Assembly: GCF_002343915.1 (NCBI RefSeq)
Contig: NZ_NETK01000001.1
Span: 5,966,001-6,030,000 of the forward strand
Origin: Nannocystis exedens
GTDB taxonomy: Bacteria > Myxococcota_A > Polyangia > Nannocystales > Nannocystaceae
DNA length: 64,000 nt
Direction of reading: 5' to 3'
A program made the position numbers and the translations under genes. Every line of letters begins with the position of its first letter. The stretch's first letter is position 1. The notes beneath the pieces were generated by a model that did not search any database, had not been told where the DNA came from, and was given only the letters and a program-made list of their open reading frames with translations. Positions 57,399-64,000 of this stretch are shown one piece after another.

Positions 57399-58601
57399 TT
57401 GACGACCCCGGACCTGCCCATCGCGCGCCTCGGCGACCGCAGCCTGTTCCCCGAGCTGCAGCCGCGGGCGTACCTCAATCACGCCGCGGTGTCGCCGTGG
57501 TCGACGCCGGTCCAGGCCGCGGTGGCGGCGGTGGCGGCCTACTACGCCCGCCGCGGCGCCGGGGCGATCCCGCTGTGGATCCAGCTTCGCGCCCGCCTGC
57601 GGGCCGCGATCGCCGGGCTCATCGGCGCCGAGCCGGCCGACATCGCCCTGATCAACAACACCACCCGCGGCGTCACGGATGTCGCTTTGTGCATGTCCTG
57701 GCGGCCAGGTGAGCGCGTGCTGCTGTTCCAGGGCGAGTTCCCGGCCAACGTCACCCCGTGGCAGCAGGCGGCCGAGCTGTTCGGGCTGTCGGTCGAGATG
57801 CTGCCGCTGGCCGACTTCGCCCGCTCGCCCGCCGAGGGCCTCGGCGCCCTCCAAACCGCCCTCGCCGGCGGCGGCGTCCGCCTGGTCGCGGTGTCGGCGG
57901 TCCAGTTCCAGAGCGGCCTGCGCATGCCGCTCGCGGCGATGGCCGACGCCTGCCACGCCGTCGGCGCCTCGCTGTTCGTCGACGGCATCCAGGCCGTCGG
58001 GGCCGTGCCGCTCGACGTCCGCGAGGCCCGCATCGACTACCTCAGCGTCGGCGGTCACAAGTGGCTCATGGGCTGCGAGGGCCTCGGCTTCCTCTACGTC
58101 CGCCCCGAGCGGCTCGGCGAGCTGCGCCCGCGCGTGGCCGGCTGGTTGAGCCACGAGGATGGCCTTCGGTTCCTGCTCGAAGGGGCAGGTCACTTGCGCT
58201 ACGACCGACCGATCCGCCGCAGCGCCGACTTCATCGAGGGCGGCGCCGGCAACACCGTCGGCTGCGCCGCGCTCGAGGCCGCGCTCGGCCTCATCGCCCA
58301 GCTCGGGCCGGCGGCGGTGTGGACCCACGTACAGGCCTACCTCGACCTGCTCGAGGCGGGCCTCGTCGCCCGCGGGTTCGTCAGCCTGCGCGCGCGCGAC
58401 CCGGCGGCCCGCTCGTGCATCCTCAGCGTCCTGCCGCCGAACCCCGGCGACGTGCTCGGCCTCCAGCGCGAGCTCGCCGAGCGCGGCGTCGCCTGCTCCA
58501 CCCCCGACGGCCTGCTGCGGTTCTCGCCGCACTGGCCCAACCACCCCGACGAGGTGCCGTTCGTGCTCGACGCCGTCGACGGCGCGCTCGGCCACGGATA
58601 A
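57399..58601 (+). CDS. class V aminotransferase/cysteine desulfurase-like PLP enzyme
   Basis: 400 residues from TTG 57399 (no ATG is available before the fold begins at RAYLNHAAVSPWSTPVQ). The fold-type I PLP enzyme has INNTTRGVTDVAL, SAVQFQSGLRMPL, LFVDGIQAVGAVPLDV and the PLP-binding Lys221 (SVGGHKWLMGCEGLGFLYVRP). No active-site cysteine loop of NifS/IscS is obvious, so an aminotransferase, lyase or kynureninase-like reaction is more likely. Repeats at 57692/57706 (LCMSWRPGER) and 58158/58172/58186 (LRFLLEGAGHL) lie in the coding sequence. First of three closely spaced genes. Confidence 0.87.
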   Translation: MTTPDLPIARLGDRSLFPELQPRAYLNHAAVSPWSTPVQAAVAAVAAYYARRGAGAIPLWIQLRARLRAAIAGLIGAEPADIALINNTTRGVTDVALCMSWRPGERVLLFQGEFPANVTPWQQAAELFGLSVEMLPLADFARSPAEGLGALQTALAGGGVRLVAVSAVQFQSGLRMPLAAMADACHAVGASLFVDGIQAVGAVPLDVREARIDYLSVGGHKWLMGCEGLGFLYVRPERLGELRPRVAGWLSHEDGLRFLLEGAGHLRYDRPIRRSADFIEGGAGNTVGCAALEAALGLIAQLGPAAVWTHVQAYLDLLEAGLVARGFVSLRARDPAARSCILSVLPPNPGDVLGLQRELAERGVACSTPDGLLRFSPHWPNHPDEVPFVLDAVDGALGHG

Positions 58602-58614
58602 GGACGTTCGAGCC

Positions 58615-60348
58615 ATGGACCGCCAGCGGCCCCGCACCACCAGCGACGAGATCGACCTCTACATCCGCACCTATTACTCGCTGCTGCGCAGCTCCGGCGA
58701 GGTGTGGGTGCGCGCCTTCGAGGAGGCGCACGCGTTCAGCGACTCGAGCCTGCACCCGGGGGCGCGCACGGGCGTGCCCGACGTCGCCGCGTTCGCCTAC
58801 AGCGCCGCGCGCCTGCCGGCCTGCATGCCGCAGGTGCAGAAGATCGTGCTCGGCCAGTCGCACGAGACCTTCGAGGCCAACGGCTTCGACGTCAGCGCGT
58901 GGCAGCGGGTCCAGACCCGCGGGCGTCGCCGGCCGCTGCGCTTCGACGGGGCGCGGACGCTGTGCGCGTTCATCTCGAGCACCAGCGACATCGACGACCT
59001 GGTGCCGATCGTCACGACCTACCAGATCGTGTGGAACCAGATGCACGGCCTGCTCGGCAACGCGGAGCTGGGCCAGCGCCTGCGCGAGGACGACGCGCTG
59101 ACCGCCGCGGAGGTCGACCACGCCGAGCTGGCGCGCGTGCTCGACCTCGACCCCGACGGCGTGCGCACCCTGATCGCCGCGCTCGACACCGGCTGGTTCG
59201 CGGCCCTGCGGGCGATCGCCCAGAACCCGTGCGACCTGTCGATGCGGGTGCTGACGGGCTCCTACTCGCAGTACCAGCGCTCGGTCCAGCGCTGGTGGTC
59301 GGGCATCGAGCCGAGCCTGGTCCGCGAGCGCAAGCCGCGGCGCCCCCCGATCTACTTCGTCTCGTCGAACACGCACTCGCTGCTCAACCTCGTCGGCGGC
59401 TACGCCCGCCAGCACCGCGAGGCGATCCTCGACTTCGCCCGCCGCCGCAACCCCGAGGACCTGGCGCGCCACTTCAGCCGCGCGCTCGACAGCGGCGACG
59501 AGGCCGAGGTCAATAACCTCAGCTACTACCTGCTGCGCGCGTTCCTCCACGAGGACCCGGCCCGCCTGGCCGAGGTCCAGCGGTTCGAGGCCGAGGCCGG
59601 CATCACCTCGATCGACGTGCCGGGCAAGATCGACGTCAACGCCCAGATCTTCGACCTCGCGCAGGTCCGACCCGAGCGCCTCGACCCGCGCGTGCGCGTG
59701 CCCGACCTGCACCTGCTGGCGCGCAGCGACGCGGTGATCCTCAACATCGACTACCCGCTCGGCATGGCGGCCTATCACCACCTGTCGCGGGCGGGCCAGG
59801 GCTCGAACGAGATCCGCGGCGTCTACGTGATGGGCAAGGCCGCCACCCTCAACGGCCGCGTCGGCGACGTCATGATCTCGTCGGTCGTCCAGGACGAGCA
59901 CTCGCGCAACACCTACCTGTTCCGCAACGCCTTCGTCGCCGCCGACGTCCAGCCCTACATCCGCGTCGGCACCGTGCTCGACAACCAAAAGGCGCTGACC
60001 GTCCGCGGCGCGTTCCTGCAGAACCGCGAGTACATGAGCGTGTTCTACCGCGAGGGCTACACGGTGCTCGAGATGGAGGCCGGGCCGTACCTGTCGGCGG
60101 TGTACGAGCTGTGCAACCCGCAGCGCCACCCCAACGACGAGATCGTGCACCTCTCGAACTCGGTGGGCTTCGACGTCGGGGTGCTGCACTACGCGTCCGA
60201 CACGCCGTACTCGCGGCGCCAGAGCCTGCTGTCGAAGAGCCTGTCGTACTTCGGGGTCGAGAGCACCTCCGCGTGCGCCACCGCGATCGTCCGCCGGATC
60301 TTCGCCGCCGAGATCGCGCGCCTGCGCGCGGAAGAGGAGAGTGCGTGA
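58615..60348 (+). CDS. conserved protein with nucleoside-phosphorylase-like C-terminal region (possibly DUF6909)
   Basis: 577 residues. The N-terminal ~270 residues are helical (DEIDLYIRTYYSLLRSSGEVWVRAFEEAH, GARTLCAFISSTSDIDDLVPIVTTYQIVWNQMHGLL). The C-terminal ~230 residues contain DAVILNIDYPLGMAAYHHLS, RGVYVMGKAATLNGRVGDVMISSVV, DEHSRNTYLFRNAF and YTVLEMEAGPYLSAVYE, the last being the ribose-binding Met-Glu motif of purine nucleoside phosphorylase/AMP nucleosidase. I recall a similar family as DUF6909, but this is unverified. 13 nt after the aminotransferase and overlapping the next gene by one base (TGATG). Confidence 0.75.
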   Translation: MDRQRPRTTSDEIDLYIRTYYSLLRSSGEVWVRAFEEAHAFSDSSLHPGARTGVPDVAAFAYSAARLPACMPQVQKIVLGQSHETFEANGFDVSAWQRVQTRGRRRPLRFDGARTLCAFISSTSDIDDLVPIVTTYQIVWNQMHGLLGNAELGQRLREDDALTAAEVDHAELARVLDLDPDGVRTLIAALDTGWFAALRAIAQNPCDLSMRVLTGSYSQYQRSVQRWWSGIEPSLVRERKPRRPPIYFVSSNTHSLLNLVGGYARQHREAILDFARRRNPEDLARHFSRALDSGDEAEVNNLSYYLLRAFLHEDPARLAEVQRFEAEAGITSIDVPGKIDVNAQIFDLAQVRPERLDPRVRVPDLHLLARSDAVILNIDYPLGMAAYHHLSRAGQGSNEIRGVYVMGKAATLNGRVGDVMISSVVQDEHSRNTYLFRNAFVAADVQPYIRVGTVLDNQKALTVRGAFLQNREYMSVFYREGYTVLEMEAGPYLSAVYELCNPQRHPNDEIVHLSNSVGFDVGVLHYASDTPYSRRQSLLSKSLSYFGVESTSACATAIVRRIFAAEIARLRAEEESA

Positions 60349-61310
60349 TGCAGCTGCCCGACCTCGATCGCGACGCCGACCCGTGGACGCTCGCCGGCTC
60401 GGCCCTGGCGCCGGAGGCGGGCCCGCGCGCGCGCATCGAGCTCGCGCTGCACACCGCGCTCACCGCCCCGTCGCCCGGCAACTGCCAGCCGTGGCGGTGG
60501 TTCGCCGGCGGCGAGCTGATCGAGCTGTACCGCGACCCGGCCCGCACGAGCGGCGACGCCGACCCCGACGGGCAGGCGGCGGCGCTGGCCTGCGGGGCGG
60601 CGCTGGGGGCCCTGCGCGTGGCCCTGCGCGCGCTCGGCCTGGCCGAGCAGACGGCGCTGCTGCCCGGCGGCCACCCCGACCTGCTGGCCCGCGTGGCCGT
60701 CGGCGGCCGCGCCAGCCCGCTGCCCGAGGAGCAGTGGCTGTACCAGGCCGCGCCCAAGCGCCGCACCTACCGCGGGGTGATGGCCCAGGGCCCGCTGTCG
60801 CGGGCGCTGTCGAAGCGGCTCGGGGCCATGGTCGATGGGACAGGTGCCGAGTTACATGTCGTCGAGGACATGGCTCGAAAGCAAGCCATCGCCGCGGCCG
60901 TCGAGGCGGCCATCGCCGGCGAGCCGACCGCCCGCGCCGCCGCCCGCGCGGCCGCCGGCGAGCCCGGGGTCAGCTTCGAGGGCCCCGACGGCGCCGAGGC
61001 CCGCGGCCCGGCGATCGCCGACGGGGCGCCGGCCTTCGTGATCGTCACCACCGCCGGCGACGACCCGGCCGAGTGGCTGCGCGCCGGTCAGGCGCTCATG
61101 CGCGTGCTCCTGCGCGCCCGCGTCGACCACGCGTGGGGCAGCTTCCTCCACCTGCCGCTGACCGAATCCGCCGGCCGCAAGCACTTGGCGAGCCTGATCG
61201 GCGCGACCGGCCGCGCGCAAGCCCTGGCCCGCCTCGGCGGCGGCGCCGACAGCCCGCCGACCCCGCGCCGGCCGCTGTCCGAAGTGCTGCTGGCGCAGCG
61301 GCCGAGCTGA
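60348..61310 (+). CDS. Acg-type nitroreductase-fold protein
   Basis: 320 residues, ATG in a TGATG overlap and preceded by GAGGAGAG, so co-translated with the preceding gene. ALTAPSPGNCQPWRWFAGGELIELYRDPAR and WLYQAAPKRRTYRGVMA match the Acg family (Rv2032/Rv3131 of mycobacteria), a nitroreductase fold in which FMN binding is often lost; the C-terminal WGSFLHLPLTESAGRKHLASLIGATGRAQALARLGGG fits too. Four 14-nt repeat anchors (60827, 60841, 60855, 60869) lie in the middle (MVDGTGAELHVVEDMARK), possibly replacing a loop. Acg proteins bind flavin or act in redox stress; substrate unknown. Confidence 0.8.
   Translation: MQLPDLDRDADPWTLAGSALAPEAGPRARIELALHTALTAPSPGNCQPWRWFAGGELIELYRDPARTSGDADPDGQAAALACGAALGALRVALRALGLAEQTALLPGGHPDLLARVAVGGRASPLPEEQWLYQAAPKRRTYRGVMAQGPLSRALSKRLGAMVDGTGAELHVVEDMARKQAIAAAVEAAIAGEPTARAAARAAAGEPGVSFEGPDGAEARGPAIADGAPAFVIVTTAGDDPAEWLRAGQALMRVLLRARVDHAWGSFLHLPLTESAGRKHLASLIGATGRAQALARLGGGADSPPTPRRPLSEVLLAQRPS
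60827..60872. repeat. 14-nt repeat array, 4 anchors, inside the Acg-like gene
   Basis: CATG 60827, CAGG 60841, CATG 60855 and CATG 60869. The last pair folds as CATGTCG-TCGA-GGACATG. The array is in frame in the reading frame of the protein. Confidence 0.8.
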
Positions 61311-61772
61311 GTCTGTCCGAAGGGACAGGTACAAAAGGCAGCGGCCAGGCCCGGCATGTCCGAAGGGACGCTGCCGCATGGAGCCGCCCGTCCGGGGCGG
61401 GCGTCCCGCTGCGATGATGCGGTCCGAGCGGGCAGGCAAACGCGCGGCGGCCCGAGCCTGACAGGCACGGTATGGCGGAAGGGACGCGGGGGCGCGAGAG
61501 GTTGCGGAGCGCGCCGGGCCCGCTGTTCGCCGCGCCCGGTCGCACGCCTGTCCCAGGGGACAGGCGCCCGCCGGGGCCGCTCGCGGCCCGAGCCGGAGCC
61601 TGCATGTCTGAAAGAACATGTATCGCGCCCGCGCCCGCGCCTGCGTCGGGCGCCGCGCAGGTCCAGGCGCGGATTCGCCGTTCAGGGCTCCGCGGCCGCC
61701 TTCCCCGCGCGACCGTGCCGGGCGTCCCCGGCGCGGAGCCGGTCGCGCCCGCGGTGTCATGGTTTTCGTCCC
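61311..61772. other. intergenic region with several hairpin repeats
   Basis: 14-nt repeat pairs at 61312/61326 (CTGTCC-GAAG-GGACAG, perfect), 61547/61561 (CGCCTGTCC-CAGG-GGACAGGCG, perfect 9-bp stem, 61545-61566) and 61603/61617 (CATGT..GAAA..ACATG). GGCAGCG at 61337-61343 also pairs with CGCTGCC at 61369-61375. No gene is convincing in this 460-nt stretch. Confidence 0.7.
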
Positions 61773-63467
61773 GTGCGCGCGCCCGTGCGAGCCCTGGTCG
61801 CGGCGGCCGTGCTGGCGGCCGGGGACGCGCGCGCCGCGGCGCCGGTGCGGGTCGAGTTCCACTTTCATCCGGTGCCCGACGCGCAGATGGCGATCTGGCT
61901 CGAAGACCAGGCGGGCCGGCACGTGGCTGACGTGCTGGTCACCCAGGCCACGGGCAAGCTGGGGATCGCCAACCGGCCGGGGCGCTGGAATTTCTTGTCG
62001 AGCTGGCGCGCGCCCTACGGCCCGCGGGTCTCGGTGCTGCCGGTCTGGGCCCACCGGCGCGGCAAGACCTACCCGAAGGTCGTGTTCTTCGACGACCCGG
62101 GCGACCAGGACTCGCTCGGCTGGCACGAGAACACCAGCAGCCCCGAGAACTACTTCTGCCGCCCGCTCGAGGAGTGGGAGCAGGAGATGGTGGCGGTCGA
62201 CACCAAGACCTGCCCGTCGCCCAAGAGTTTCAAGACGGACAAGGGCGCGTTCGCGGCGACGGGCACGACCAGCGTGTACCCGCCGCGCAACGACCTGCTG
62301 CACCGCGACGACCTCGACTCGCAGGACGCCGCCGTGTACGCGGCGCTCAACGACCTCGACGCGGTGACGGCGGCGACCCCGAGCGGCGCCGGGCCGGAGT
62401 TCGTGGTGGCGGTGCTGAGCCCGGAGGTGCTGGCGCGCGGCCGACTGGCGGCATGGGTGGAGATCAGCCGCGAGCACGACGAGAACAGCCACTGGGACTT
62501 CGACCGCGAGACCGATCACTTCGTCGATCCGCGCCTGGCCCGCTACGGCATCGAGTACCTCGGCCAGCCGTCGGTGGTGTATCGCGTCGACTTCGACCCG
62601 CTGCGGCGCGGGTTCCACGGCACCACCGAGTACGCCGGCTACGGCGACTGGGACGGCGCCACCGGCACGCTGCACCCGCCGGACGGGACGATCAGCGCGA
62701 CGGGCGGCAGCGGCGCCGATCGGCTGCGGGTGATGACGCTCCACGGCGATACGTTCCGCTGGGGCGTGTTCTCGTACGGGGACGGCCGCGATCCCGACCC
62801 GGGCGACGGTTGGGGGCACCACTGCACGCAGCACGTCCTGCCGCCGGTGACGGACCTCGCGGCCAGGTCGGTCGCCTTCGACGAGGTCGAGCTGAGCTTC
62901 GAGGTCCCCGGGCAGGGCGACCCGACCTTCGAGCTCGCCGACGCGCGCGTGTATCAGATCACCGGCGACGAGCCGCTCACCGCGGACATGCTCGGCTCGG
63001 CCCAGGAGATCCCCGTCGCCCTCGATTCGCTGGCGCCGCCAGGCCAGCGCAGCACGGTGACGGTGCGCGAGCTGTGGGGCGACTACACGTACCAGTTCGG
63101 GGTGGTCTACACCGACGGCTGCGGCCAGCGCAGTGCGCTGGCGACGCTCGGCGTCACCACCAGGCCGCAGAAATTCCAGACGGTCGAGGGCTTCTGCTTC
63201 CTCGCCACCGCCGCCTACGGCGCGCCCTGGACGACCCAGGTCGCCGCCCTGCGGGCGTTCCGCGACGTTTTTTTAGAAGGTTCGGCGACGGGGGTGGCGC
63301 TGATCCGCTTTTACTACGCCCACAGCCCGCCGCTGGCCGCGGCGGTCGCCCGCGAGCCGGTCCTCGGCGGGCTGGTCCGCGTGGTGCTGCAGCCGTTCGC
63401 CGACGCGGTGGCGGTCGCCACGTGGGCGAAAGGGCGGGCTGGCGGGGCGGGGTCTCCAGGGCGCTGA
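61773..63467 (+). CDS. secreted CFI-box protein
   Basis: About 564 residues from GTG 61773 (GTG 61785 is an alternative). VRALVAAAVLAAGDARAAA is a signal peptide. The first ~390 residues are a beta-rich extracellular domain with conserved DDPGDQDSLGWHENTSSPENYFCRPLEEWEQE, DENSHWDFDRETDHFVDPR and DRLRVMTLHGDTFRWGVFSYGDG; unassigned. A fibronectin-like domain (~390-470) follows. The C-terminus carries the CFI-box motif with Cys475: GFCFLATAAYGAPW..., FRD.., YYAHSPPLA, as in CFI-box-CTERM proteins. The last part contains an unusual T-rich spot GTTTTTTTAGAA (63267-63278) with a rare TTA Leu codon. Function unknown. Confidence 0.82.
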   Translation: MRAPVRALVAAAVLAAGDARAAAPVRVEFHFHPVPDAQMAIWLEDQAGRHVADVLVTQATGKLGIANRPGRWNFLSSWRAPYGPRVSVLPVWAHRRGKTYPKVVFFDDPGDQDSLGWHENTSSPENYFCRPLEEWEQEMVAVDTKTCPSPKSFKTDKGAFAATGTTSVYPPRNDLLHRDDLDSQDAAVYAALNDLDAVTAATPSGAGPEFVVAVLSPEVLARGRLAAWVEISREHDENSHWDFDRETDHFVDPRLARYGIEYLGQPSVVYRVDFDPLRRGFHGTTEYAGYGDWDGATGTLHPPDGTISATGGSGADRLRVMTLHGDTFRWGVFSYGDGRDPDPGDGWGHHCTQHVLPPVTDLAARSVAFDEVELSFEVPGQGDPTFELADARVYQITGDEPLTADMLGSAQEIPVALDSLAPPGQRSTVTVRELWGDYTYQFGVVYTDGCGQRSALATLGVTTRPQKFQTVEGFCFLATAAYGAPWTTQVAALRAFRDVFLEGSATGVALIRFYYAHSPPLAAAVAREPVLGGLVRVVLQPFADAVAVATWAKGRAGGAGSPGR

Positions 63468-63790
63468 GCACGAGCGGGAGCCGGCGCGAGATCGATGATT
63501 CGGCCAGTGTTCTGTTTTCGGACCACACGTCGAAAAATTCCCGAATTCGATCACGACGGAGCAAAAGGCTCTCCGGACTCCTTCGCTGCGCGCAATCGCC
63601 CCATCGATGCGGGCCCCGGGGGGCCCGCCCGCCGGCGGTGCCCGCCTGGAGAGGCCGGGGTCCTCCAAGATGCAGGCTGGTGGCCAGAAGAGCCGCCAAA
63701 GCTCGTTCTGCGGGGGGCCCGTCGCAGGCGGGAGCGTCGGGGCCGGCGAAGTTGCGGCCCGTACGGGCCCGGTCGATCGCGCGAGCGTCC
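63468..63790. other. intergenic region, AT-richer than surroundings
   Basis: No convincing gene. GTCGAAAAAT occurs at 63529-63538 and again at 63807-63816. GAGC-AAAAG-GCTC near 63562-63574 may fold. Confidence 0.4.
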
Positions 63791-63817
63791 GATTTTTCGA
63801 CCCTTGGTCGAAAAATC
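63791..63817. repeat. 12-bp inverted repeat
   Basis: GATTTTTCGACC (63791-63802) and GGTCGAAAAATC (63806-63817), perfect, loop CTT; the right arm runs into the stop codon of the minus-strand partial gene. T-rich arm is on the 5' side on both strands, the reverse of an intrinsic terminator. Confidence 0.6.
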
Positions 63818-64000
63818 ACTCGCCGGCGCGAGGACTCGCCGCCTGGATCGCCGCGAGCCGGCGGAGCAGGTCCGGCTGGACGCCGAGGGCCTCGCAGCGG
63901 GCCCGCAGCGGCCCCAGCCGCCAGCGGTGCGGATCGACGGGGGCGCGCGGGTGCCGGCGGTGGCCCTTGATCAGCAGGTTCTTCGGCGTGTGCTCGCCGC
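63816..64000 (-). CDS. partial gene, C-terminus of a probable class I methyltransferase
   Basis: A 3' fragment of at least 61 codons, running off the window edge. The readable end (EHTPKNLLIKGHRR, then PHRWRLGPLRARCEALGVQPDLLRRLAAIQAASPRAGE) has an EHTPKN motif that I associate with the C-terminal part of some SAM-dependent methyltransferases; this is weak. The stop TGA is at 63818-63816. Nothing more can be said without the 5' part. Confidence 0.45.
   Translation of the reverse strand, partial: GEHTPKNLLIKGHRRHPRAPVDPHRWRLGPLRARCEALGVQPDLLRRLAAIQAASPRAGE

Noticed and set aside
63791..63817. Intrinsic terminator
   Set aside because: The T-run is on the 5' arm in both directions, opposite to what a terminator needs; kept as an inverted repeat.
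63468..63819. Minus-strand frame starting near 63819
   Set aside because: Its start lies in the inverted repeat; composition is random and it runs antisense into the CFI-box gene.

Overview
The window is very GC-rich (about 70% by eye), uses GTG/TTG starts often, has little AT anywhere, and is dense in lipoproteins, TPR, LRR, FHA and CFI-box proteins. This, with an unusually long TPR protein and a class III cyclase carrying FHA and GAF domains, points to a chromosomal segment of a myxobacterium-type member of Myxococcota (Polyangia/Nannocystis/Haliangium-like; inference from content only). I see no transposase, integrase, phage gene or CRISPR array.

Layout. 0-19 kb: TPR lipoprotein, a 4046-residue TPR protein, a divergent FHA-GAF-adenylate cyclase and a methyltransferase-fold/coiled-coil protein, probably a signalling or cell-polarity block. 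19-28 kb: housekeeping and small proteins (tRNA-Leu(CAG), ThiD-like kinase, VOC protein, TatD-LRR lipoprotein pair, FAD-linked dehydrogenase, tRNA-Leu(UAG), glutaredoxin-rhodanese-NifU fusion). 28.5-34.1 kb: a two-gene operon of the 2-hydroxyacyl-CoA dehydratase/activase superfamily with many conserved cysteines. 34-46 kb: secreted proteins, a sulfite-oxidase-family enzyme, a rubrerythrin/Fe-S reductase/DUF3501 operon, an Rpn-like nuclease, twin lipoproteins, a cytochrome P450, a universal stress protein and a frameshifted lipoprotein. 46-52 kb: ExbD, MscL, FeoAB iron(II) importer, HrpB helicase. 52-64 kb: DUF4178-like protein plus CrtA-like monooxygenase, a di-haem cytochrome c lipoprotein, an acidic/His-rich lipoprotein, a three-gene operon (class V aminotransferase, phosphorylase-like protein, Acg-type nitroreductase), a CFI-box protein and a partial gene.

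The most striking thing I found is a dispersed DNA element: 4-base anchors (CATG, CCTG or CAGG) recur at exactly 14-nt steps, with the 10 bases between them arranged as arm(3)-loop(4)-arm(3), so that each pair of neighbouring anchors folds as an 18-nt hairpin (consensus close to CATGTCC-GAAG-GGACATG). I traced it at about 35 places from 13.5 kb to 61.6 kb, with up to six anchors in a row. It sits just after stop codons, fills the spacer of the dehydratase operon up to and including the start codon of the second gene, and also lies inside reading frames (FeoB, HrpB, Acg-like, CrtA-like, ThiD, class V aminotransferase and others). None was noticed in the first 13.5 kb of TPR coding sequence.

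Two lipoprotein genes are broken by apparent indels in C/G homopolymers; these may be sequencing errors, real decay or slippage. Iron-sulfur, diiron and iron-import functions (NifU fusion, dehydratase/activase, rubrerythrin operon, FeoAB) lie in one 20-kb stretch, but no shared regulatory site was found.
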